A model generated the notes under the pieces. The model saw nothing but the letters and a program-made list of their open reading frames with translations, had not been told where the DNA came from and made no database searches. The translations under genes and the position numbers were made by a program. DNA of 64,000 nucleotides from Odobenus rosmarus divergens (taxonomy: Eukaryota; Chordata; Mammalia; Carnivora; Odobenidae), in the NCBI RefSeq assembly GCF_000321225.1, contig NW_004450464.1, positions 1,661,567 to 1,725,566 on the forward strand. The letters are read 5' to 3'. Position 1 is the stretch's first letter, and every line of letters starts with the position of its first letter. Positions 55,831 through 64,000 of this stretch are shown here, in pieces.

Positions 55831-56759
55831 CAACTGAATTTTAATCTCAAAATAAATACGTATTTACTTTATACCAGCTTTATCTACAAATCCTAGCACA
55901 GTGCTATATATGTTTCGCTTAGTAAACACTGCATAAATCAAGGAGCGTTCTGGAGAATTAGTGCAGGCATTTGAGCCTTATTTAGAACACTGTTATTACA
56001 GTTGGCCAAGTTGTACTGGATGGCAGAGCAAGGTATTGCTAAAAAATTCTTGCAACAGGTTCCAGTTCCCACACTGACATTGGAAATAGGTCACCGTGCT
56101 GAGGTGTGGAGGATGTCACAATTTCCATCAAACTCTCCAGAGCCTCTAACGTAAAAATAGCATGCTGATCTGCACACAGACTTGAAGTTTAAAAAAATAA
56201 TAAAAAAAATTAAAAAGAAAACTTTTATCCTCCATGTCTGAAGAGACCACAAAACTGCACACCCTCTTGTGGAAGACAACTGAGGTCATGTCTGCCAGAA
56301 CTCCTTCCCACCTGACTTTTTGTAGTCGTGCCTGTTCTCCTTCCCCATCTCCTCCAGTGTCACTCAGTTCACCGCAGAGCGTGTGAACAGTGGGAGAGTT
56401 GCAGCCCACGGCCAGATCATAGCAAGTGGAGGCCGTGAGGAGAGAAGCTGTGTGAACAGTGGGGCGAGGCCAGATTGCTGGAGACAGCAGAGGCAGCAGG
56501 GGCTGAAGGCTTTCAAGAAGTTGAACCAAGATGCCATCAGGGCAAGAACGCTGAGGGTGTAATAAAAAGAGGTGACATGGCCTGCTGTAGATTTTGGAGG
56601 GTAGCACAGGGAAACAGGTCAAGACAGGAGACATACTATGGTTTAGAGGCAGAGAAGAGATTTGAGGAGATCTTTGGGAAGAATATGTAAATTGAGAGAG
56701 AGGACAGGGAAAGTGTATTCAGAGTACAGGCTGCAACATATACTTAAGAAGCTAAAACA
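55831..56759. other. Intergenic sequence with a GC-richer patch
   Basis: 56230-56560 is richer in G and C than its surroundings and holds an imperfect duplication starting GTGTGAACAGTGGG at 56381 and 56450. A 162-residue antisense open frame (56634 to 56146) crosses it; I see no domain, splice signal or start context to support a gene. Confidence 0.4.
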
Positions 56760-57319
56760 ACCTTTCCAGCTCCGGCCGCTGAGATGTTGATGCCCAAGAA
56801 GAACCAAATTGCCATTTATGAACTCCTTTTCAAGGAGGGAGTGGTGGTGGCCAAGAAGGATGTCCACATGCCCAAACACCCTGAGTTGGCAGACAAGAAT
56901 GTGCCCAACCTTCACGTCATGAAGGCCATGCAGTCTCTCAAATCACGAGGCTACGTAAAGGAACAGTTTGCCTGCAGACATTTCTACTGGTACCTTACCA
57001 ACGAGGGCATCCAGTATCTCCGTGATTACCTCCACCTGCCCCCCGAGATTGTGCCTGCAGCCGCCCTGAGACTGGCCAACCACGGCCCAAAGGTCTGGAG
57101 GGAGAGTGACCTGCAAGGCTCACATGAGGGGAAGCTGACAGTGACACCTACATACGAAACGCTGTGCCTCCTGGTGCCGACAAGAAAGCTGAGGCCCGGG
57201 CTGGGTCAGCAACTGAGTTCCAGTTTAGAGGCAGATTTGGTCGTGGACGTGGTCAGCCACCTCAGTAAAGTTGGAGATGTTTTGTGTTGAATAAATTTGT
57301 AGCCAGACAAGAAAAAAAA
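56760..57319 (+). pseudogene. RPS10: Processed pseudogene of ribosomal protein S10
   Basis: An intronless copy of the mRNA for eS10, a 40S ribosomal subunit protein of 165 residues. It has a short 5' UTR (CCTTTCCAGCTCCGGCCGCT), ATG at 56784 followed by [19 protein letters not shown], and colinear text through [19 protein letters not shown] and [18 protein letters not shown]. After this a deletion of about 13 bases (near 57059) shifts the frame. In the original frame two stops follow (TGA at 57107 and 57125), then the C-terminal [19 protein letters not shown] ends at a TAA at 57266. A TTGAATAAATTTG signal and an A tract close the copy. AAGCTAAAACA (56749-56759) and AAGCTAAAGCA (57320-57330) are the target duplication. 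The 168-codon frame visible from the ATG is the shifted one. Missense changes such as W to C in the FAWRHFYW segment support decay. Confidence 0.96.
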
Positions 57320-57330
57320 AAGCTAAAGCA

Positions 57331-59969
57331 GAACACAAAGGGACATGGGACTAGGCCAGCTTTGACAAGATCTCATAGCGGACCAGTAATGAAAATGAAT
57401 CTGGAAAGGTAAGTTTGTTTCACACTGTGGTGAGGAATGTGTAATTCATTGGTTTATCTGAATCCCAGTTCTTGAATCCCACCCCCTGTCACTGAATATC
57501 ATGGGGCAGTGGACTTTCCTAAGAACCTCTAAAGACAGGAGGCATATATGCAGGCAGATATTTGTAACCCCAGCAGCACCTCACTAATTTATGGGGTGGT
57601 AGGAACTGAGTCCACAACCTAAGTGACACCTCCCTAAGCCAACACTAAACCTCTTCAGTTTTGTTTAAACTGAGTAATCGGCTCATGCGGGGCTGGCGTT
57701 TGCCCGACAGCATATGCTCACATCTGAGTATCAGCACAGTTTCTGCATTATGTAGAATAAAGTTTCTTATTCGTATTTTATTTTGCTTTGTTTTGTATTG
57801 TGTTTTTGTTTGTGGATTTGCTTTTAAAAATAAAATCTAGATCATGATTCTGCTAGATTACAAAAATGTTTGTGCCTATGCCTCTTTTTTTTGTTTCTTA
57901 AATTTTTTTCTGGAGAAACTCCACAGAATCCTTGAACGATTCCTTTGCCTAATGCCAAGAAAATCTACTTGATATATTCTCCTGAGAGCTTCATTCATAT
58001 TACTTGCTGTTAATTTTGAGTGGGAATATTCCACCAGGCGACATGCCCTTTGTGGCTACCAAAAAAAAAAAAAAAAAAAGAAATGTTCTAAGGAAGAATT
58101 CTCATCTCAGGCAAGTTTCCACCTGGAAATACAATCAGTAATATCAAGGACTCCATTATCTGCAATGTCACACTTGATTGAGAGAATAAGAGAGGTATGC
58201 TAACATTAGCAACACAAAGATATTTAAAGTTCCATGATACATCTTAATGGAGACTTTCTAATGGTCTCTACTATTTTCAGAGGGTATGAGACATTTGACC
58301 CAATTCTAAAAATGAACATGATTAACAATTATGTTTTAAGGTGTCTTTCAAGTTTCAAGCCAAATTCTAAATATATAAATTCTAATCCTTAAATTCTAGA
58401 TATGAGATAACTTAAATGTGATATATTGAAACATATTTCAAATGGCAACAGAAGTTTTTTTCTATTGCCATCTCTTTTATTTCATTGATTTAATACTATA
58501 TCTAGTTGGGGGTTTAAAAGCCTGCATTCTTTAATTTTATTAAATTAAGAGATGTGTTGTATTTTTAAAATCGGTAAAGAATATATGTATCATCTTTGTC
58601 TCAATTTATAAATATCTCACATTCCAATAAATTTCTTTAAACCAATCAATAAGACTAAGCTTTAAATTATAGGGTAGCTGAATCTAATTAATGATCATGT
58701 TTCTTTATTATACTTGAAGGGAAAAGCAGAAAATGCTTCATTTCAAGATAGTAGTTTTCCAAAATGAGAACATAAAATTCTAGAAGGAAAATTGCACATC
58801 ACATTTCTATGTGAGATCATACAAACCATGTGTCTTAGAGAGGGAAAATTATACTTTTCATAGTTCCTCATTTCTCTGTATTTTCTGTATTTTCTTATAT
58901 ATTTGGCTGAATTACATTAAACTTCTTTCACATTCAAATTGTTAAATATCTGAATTCTCAAGCCAGTTGTTGAATACTACTAAGGGGAAAAAAAAAAAAA
59001 GAAATTGGTAGTTCCTTATTTTCCAGTAACTTCTTTCACTGAACAAACTGGGTTTCCTTTGTTAATATAACCGTAATGTAAAGAGCAGTGAGGTAAAAGA
59101 CTTTTTGTCAGTCTTGTACTTAAAAAGTAGATGCCCCTGGGATCATGGCCCTACTTCCTGATAGGAGGTGCTTTGGAATGAATACATCAAGAGGTACCAT
59201 GTACTGGAGGTTTGTGTTGTTTCATGAGGGCACTTTCCTAGAGCACATGTCTTCAATATGAAAAGATTTTCCGAAAGATGGATTGAAAGTTTCAGTCATA
59301 AGAGTGAGAGGCCAAAAATTCACAATTTGTTGCTTCCCCCCTTTATCTGTGATCGAGCAGCAGCTGGAACATAGAACTGACAAGCTGTACAGAGCACAAA
59401 AGTGATATTCTGCATGAGATTAAAAAAAGTCTGCAGAAATATGGGGAAGACAAGAGGAAGAAGTTCTAGAATTGAGAAGAAACTGTCGAGCAAGGTTTCA
59501 TGACATGGAAAGGAAGAGGAACGCAGAAGAGTGAAAGATTTGATAAAGAAATGGAGCCACAAATTTTGCATAAGAGACCACTCCCCCAAACCCCCACAGA
59601 TGTTAGAGGAAGGCAAAGCAGTGTTGAACTTGATATAGATCTAGCTAGGGAGGCAGCTGGGTGGTAGGTAGACAGATAGAACAGATACAGAGATAGATGG
59701 AATTATACACACATGAGAGGTATTAAATTATAATCAGCCAAAGAATATTTATAATATCCTACACAAGGAGAAATTCCTAAATTGTTTTGGGTTAATTAAT
59801 TACATCGTCTTTGGCAATCCATCCAATTTCCCTCTAGCAGAGATACAGTCGAAGACATCTTGAGGCATACTACTCTGGAGTCTCAGAAAGCAGTACGATA
59901 CCTTTATTCTGAGCTCTCTTGTGAACTTTTCAGCAAATTGATGCCACTGTGACTCACTCCCATCACCAG
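57331..59969. other. Mostly unique AT-rich sequence
   Basis: No gene recognised. An A tract of about 19 bases lies at 58061-58079 without a recognisable retrocopy upstream, and another at 58987-59000. A GATAGA-rich patch is at 59675-59695. Confidence 0.4.
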
Positions 59970-60112
59970 AGCTGCAATTTAGCAGACGTGTTAAGATTTC
60001 AGACTGTGGAACCGTAGTTTGTGCTTGGGTGTTGATTCCATAATTATTAGCAATGTGAACTTGGTTAGGTCTCTTCAACTATCTGTGAAATGGTAGGTAG
60101 CAGTCATCATCA
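59970..60112 (+). mobile_element. MIR SINE fragment
   Basis: AGATTTCAGACTGTGGAACC, TGATTCCATAATTATTAGCA, ATGTGAACTTGGTTAGGTCT and CTTCAACTATCTGTGAAATG track the MIR core in sense direction. Confidence 0.65.
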
Positions 60113-60145
60113 AACCATTTAATCGGTCAAAAATGTATCTTCTCA

Positions 60146-60570
60146 GGATGCCTGGATGGTTCAGTTGGTTAAGCACGGGACTCTTGGTTTCTGCTCAGGT
60201 CATGATCTGAGGGTGGTGAGATCGAGCCCTGTGTTGGGCTCTGTGCTCAGCAGGGAGTCTGCTGGGGATTCTTTCTCTCCCTCTCCTTCTGCCCCTTTTT
60301 GCCTGCCCATGCACAGCACGCTCTCTCTCTCTCTCTAAAATAAATAAATAGGGACGCCTGGGTGGCTCAGTCAGTTAAGGGTCTGCCTTCGGCTTAGGTC
60401 ATGATCCCGGGATCCTGGGATCAAGTCCTGCATCAGGCTCCTTGCTCAGCCTGTCTCTGCTACTGCCCCTGCTTGTGCTCTCTCTCTCTCTCTCAATCAC
60501 TGACAAATAAATAAAAACTTTATAAATAAATAAAGAAATAAATAATTCTTTTAAAAAAAGAAAAAAAAAT
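60146..60570 (+). mobile_element. Older-type CAN-SINE carrying a second SINE in its tail
   Basis: The first unit (60146-60350) reads GGATGCCTGGATGGTTCAGT, GACTCTTGGTTTCTGCTCAG, GTCATGATCTGAGGGTGGTG and ends in CTCTCTCTCTCTAAAATAAA. It is the older GACTCTTG type. Its A-rich tail then resumes after the nested unit. The outer flanks share CTTCTC with similar bases upstream (ATGTATCTTCTC at 60133-60144, TAGTTCTTCTC at 60570-60580), a possible target duplication of the outer element. Confidence 0.9.
60351..60545 (+). mobile_element. CAN-SINE nested in the tail of the preceding SINE
   Basis: GGGACGCCTGGGTGGCTCAG, GGGTCTGCCTTCGGCTTAGG, TCATGATCCCGGGATCCTGG mark the CTGCCTTCGGCTC subfamily. A gap in the middle (CTTGCTCAGCCTGTCTCTGC) shows an internal deletion. 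AAATAAATA sequences on both sides are the expected duplication for insertion into an A-rich tail. Confidence 0.93.
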
Positions 60571-60580
60571 AGTTCTTCTC

Positions 60581-61943
60581 ACTCTTTTTTTTTTCCCTAA
60601 GTGCCCTGTCCTTTCTTCCTTAATCATACTTGCTACTTTCACTGCAATATTTTCTCTCGCTTAGATCTCTGTTGCCTCCTATACTGCTTCCTGTACCTTC
60701 CTACCCAAACCCAAAGGCTGCCTCTCACCTTTGAAAGTGCCCATTTGTAGCCCTTAGGAAGATTATCCTCTAGACTCAATTTACCATGATGCTGGGGTGG
60801 GTTTATCATTCAGCTCTTTTCATTTTGTCACTCTCTCACCCACACTAGCTCAGTCTCCTTACCTTGAGGACAATGCCATCAGGTATTGATAGTCATCAAA
60901 ATTTGGCCATCAGGTTCATAACCTTTGTGGACACGCAAAGACTATCACAGACCTTTTGGGTCCTCAGTGCTCTGCGTAGCTGTTATCCAATTCCCTGGCC
61001 TCACCTTTTCTGACCTCCTGTGATTTAGTGACTGTTGCTTCCGCTTTGGGATCTTACTTCTTGGGTCAGCTCTCATACCCACTCATAAGCTACAGCTCTC
61101 ACTTCTCATGTCTTTTCTTCCTGCATACCGCTTTAATTATACTTTGCTGGCATTCCTTCACATTAATTGAATATCTTGGAATGTGGCTCACAGTATTTGT
61201 AATAATACATACATCTGCTCTCATCTTGTGACTTAAATGTTCAGAGATGATTCATCCCAGCCTTTATCATGCCAGACTTGGTACTTCCTTAATTCAACAA
61301 TTATCTGTTCTTGAATCTTACCCACAGCCATAACTGTAGTATCTTGACTCATATAAACCCTCCTGGGTAACCATCTCCTTGCTTGCTATTTTCCACCTCA
61401 GTCCTTTTCAAGTTTGACTCTGGTGTATAACAATTAGTAAGTGTCTTTAACCCTTTTGCAGTGACCATTGTTCTTACATTCCCACGAACAAGCCCCAAAC
61501 ATAAAAGCATTCCTACATTCGTTGCCTGCCTACCTTTTACTTCAAAAGAAAGCTTCTGTTCTTCAGAGATATCAGTTCATCTCTTTAAGTGATGAATTAA
61601 ATCCTCCCACTCTCGTCTAGACCTGTAAGATCTTTTTGTAAATTTCTTCCCTAATCATATTAAGAAGTTGAAAATTCTCCAACACTTACTGCAAACTCTA
61701 CATATCTTTCTGTTCTTATGTGATCTCCTTTTTACAGCCAGTTGTCTTGAGGAGGTGGTTAGTGTTTATCATTTCCACTTCTTCACATTATACTTACTCC
61801 TTGGAATCCTTCCACTTCTACGACTCCTTGTAATTGTGTTTACGAGGCCCACTGACCACTGGGTCTTTGAATCCATTAGGTATTTTCTTGTGTGATTTTA
61901 GCTGATTTACCTTCAGAATCTGACACTATCAATCAAACTTTTG
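60581..61943. other. Unassigned C/T-rich sequence, possibly old LINE-derived
   Basis: The plus strand is C/T-rich with phrases such as TCCTGCATACCGC and TCATCCCAGCCTTTATCATG that recall L2 or L3 type text, but I cannot align a stretch with confidence. No gene is seen. Confidence 0.35.
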
Positions 61944-62135
61944 AGAGACACCTGGGTGGCTCAGTCAGTTGAGTGTCCAACTTGTGGTTTCAGCTCATGT
62001 CATGATCTCAGAGTCATGAAATCAAGCCCCATGTCAGGCTCCATGCTCAGTAGGGCGTCCACTTGAGATTCCTTCTCTCCCTCCCCCTCTGCCCCTCCCC
62101 CTAAAATAAATAAATCTAAAAAAAAAAAAAAAGAG
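61944..62135 (+). mobile_element. Older-type CAN-SINE
   Basis: GAGACACCTGGGTGGCTCAG, TCAGTTGAGTGTCCAACTTG, TGGTTTCAGCTCATGTCATG and ATCTCAGAGTCATGAAATCA then CCCTCTGCCCCTCCCCCTAA and AAATAAATCT plus an A tract. The GTCCAACTTGTGGTTTCAG form is an old subfamily and the copy is diverged; flanks share a weak AGAGAGA. Confidence 0.93.
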
Positions 62136-62639
62136 AGATAAAACACCTTTTTTGAAAACCCTTTCCTAACTTGGTTTTTATGATACAATGCTCCCCTACC
62201 CAATTCTTTCTACCTCTCAGATAGGTATTCATCAGGTTCTTTTGATATTTTCTCTTTCTACCTGTACCCTTCTAGTGCATAAGATTCTGCTCTCAATTCC
62301 ATTTTCTCTCCTCACTGCATACTCTCTTTGGATGATCTCATTCACATCTATGGCAACTGAGGCAGTTAAATGCAAATGACTTGGAAGACTGTACCTTGAA
62401 CAGCAGTTTGCTCAGATTTAGGCCCATGTATATAATTGTTTGCTAAAACCTTGACTTGGGTATATTATTTATTCCTCAAATTCACACAACCCCTAAATGA
62501 AATCTTTTACTCCTCCAAAGCTCCTCCCTTTTCAAATTTCTTATCTCAGTGAATCACTGCATAATCCAACCTGTATTACTGTTTCTACATCATTTCATTC
62601 AATTTCGGACAATTCTTTTTCTTCTTGTATAATCTTTGC
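62136..62639. other. Unassigned T/C-rich sequence
   Basis: May belong with the L2-like text to its right; nothing firm. Confidence 0.35.
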
Positions 62640-63060
62640 TTTTCATGCCCCCTGCCACAGCGGTGATTGGGACATTAATTCTCTTCATTAGGAACATTCC
62701 TGGTCCCACTCCTATTCAATTTCAATCTCTCTTTTACTTTATACAGTAATGTTCTTAAAATACAATTCTGATTGTCTCCTGTGGTAAAGACTGTTGATTT
62801 TTTCCCCTGTCCTTGATAAAAGTTCTGACCTTTGTTGTATGAAACACAAATAAGTCCTGAGCACCTCTCCAGGCTCATCCATCGAATGGTACCCATCTTG
62901 CACACAATCTTCTAACCATTTCAAACTTCTTGTGGTGCCCTATGACCCATGCTGCCTTACACCACAGGACTATGCACATGTTGTCTTTGTAGGAAGCTCT
63001 CTTTTCTGCCCTTGACTTTGGAGCAGTAGGATGAATACTCATTTTAACATTCTTCTGAAT
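62640..63060 (+). mobile_element. L2 LINE relic, late ORF2
   Basis: ATGTTCTTAAAATACAATTC, TGATTGTCTCCTGTGGTAAA, TGAGCACCTCTCCAGGCTCA, CCCATGCTGCCTTACACCAC and GCACATGTTGTCTTTGTAGG correspond in order to the last coding part of L2. Diverged; antisense open frames here are by-products. Confidence 0.55.
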
Positions 63061-64000
63061 TGCTCTGTTTGTTTTCATAGAACAAATTAAATTGTCAATT
63101 TAACTGTCTGTGTCACCCACTGGATAGTGTCTTTCATCTGATTCATAGAACATTACAAAGTGTAAGCATAATACCTGCAGAATAATTATGAATTACTAGC
63201 TTTTAAGGAGTCAGTTAGGAATATCAGAAGGTCTTTTTATTTCTACAAAAAATGTATGTGTGAATATATGTGAAATTGGGTGTACTCTTAGGACCCTAGA
63301 GAGGATGAACTGTCCAAATGATTTCTACCTAGACTTCTATACTCTCAGATGTAGAGGAGAGACATTAAAAATTAAATATTCTCTTATATTCTAGGTAAGA
63401 TGTTGATATTTTATGGTATTAATTTTGTATTTTATACCAAAGCATAAATAAAGCATAATTCAATGTGAATCATATAGAAAAACCCTATGAAAGTTGAATT
63501 CACTCATCCATGTGTTTGCTGATTAAATTAAACAATTCTAATCAAACTAGTTTTACTGCATAGACAAAGCTTAAATGTTTCATCAGTTATACAACTTCTA
63601 TATTGTTTTATAAAACATAGTAGAATACAATATATATATACACAGTGCAAAACCAAAAGTAGATGAAATTAGACATATAAATACTAGTACAGAGAAGTTA
63701 TAAATAGATAGAAAACCAAGGCTAAGATAAAGAAAAATATAAGTATTCAGTCCAAAAGAAACTGGATAGCAATTATAGTTTTAGGTATAGTTTCCTAGTA
63801 GCCATGTTAAAATAAAGATAGCATCATTTAGGAGAAGCTTTCCTCTGAAGAAGAAAAACTTTTCCCAGCGCTGAACTGTGATATAAATGCCTTTCCTGGG
63901 ATGTTATTTGTGGGCCACTGAATGATGATATTCTTCAACAATATTCTATATTAAGTGACAATGGATTTCATATGATTATTTGTTATATTGTCCTTTCATA
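63061..64000. other. Unique AT-rich sequence to the window end
   Basis: No gene or repeat recognised; a TATATATATA patch lies near 63630. Confidence 0.45.

Noticed and set aside
56146..56634. 162-residue antisense open frame in the GC-richer patch
   Set aside because: No recognised domain, no splice or promoter context; the patch's composition makes long chance frames likely.
56784..57290. 168-residue open frame resembling an RPS10 gene
   Set aside because: Frame shifted after about codon 92, intronless, with an A tract and target duplication: a processed pseudogene.
58061..58079. A tract as the end of a processed pseudogene
   Set aside because: No recognisable mRNA text or polyadenylation signal precedes it and no target duplication is seen.
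59320..59616. 98-residue antisense open frame
   Set aside because: No domain and no conserved text recognised; composition explains it.

Overview
This 64 kb window is mammalian nuclear DNA from an AT-rich, gene-poor region. I find no intact protein-coding gene, no exon I can support and no functional RNA gene. The organism is very probably a carnivore of the arctoid group (bear, seal or weasel relatives). Fifteen copies of a tRNA-Lys-derived CAN-SINE are present, all with the body GGGTGGCTCAG...GGTCATGATC and tails of AAATAAATAAAATCTT. The canid-specific and felid-specific versions of this SINE, as I know them, are absent. That taxonomic call rests on recalled subfamily sequences, not on a search.

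Layout. 0-10 kb: unique DNA with an LTR remnant, L2 relics (2.95-3.5 and 6.7-8.1 kb, the second split by a MaLR LTR), an old L1 3' end and three SINEs. 10-17.5 kb: a MaLR provirus relic (LTR plus internal region), a long antisense L2 (13.0-14.7 kb), an ERV-type LTR and an L1/HAL1 ORF1-like relic. 17.5-30 kb: mostly unique sequence with two SINEs, MIRs, a MER5-type hAT element, a short L2 and a U6 snRNA retropseudogene whose A-rich tail has become a 96-bp TTTC microsatellite. 30-41 kb: an MLT1-type LTR, a solo LTR with a 6-bp target duplication inside an L1 3' UTR, then a long run of mostly unique AT-rich sequence. 42-50.3 kb: a nest of old antisense L1 sequence invaded by an MLT1 LTR, a younger 5'-inverted L1, a second short young L1 and four SINEs. 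50.3-55 kb: two sense L1 3' ends, an MLT1-type LTR and old L1 and L2 pieces. 55-64 kb: an L2 tail cut by a young SINE, a processed RPS10 pseudogene, a nested SINE pair, another SINE and L2-like sequence.

No part of the window forms an operon, gene cluster or novel system. Its interest lies in readable transposition history: clean target-site duplications, a twin-priming inversion with a 35-nt duplicated junction, order-of-insertion evidence and dead retrocopies of a ribosomal protein mRNA and a spliceosomal RNA. All repeat family names come from recognition by eye; masking against a carnivore repeat library is the decisive check.
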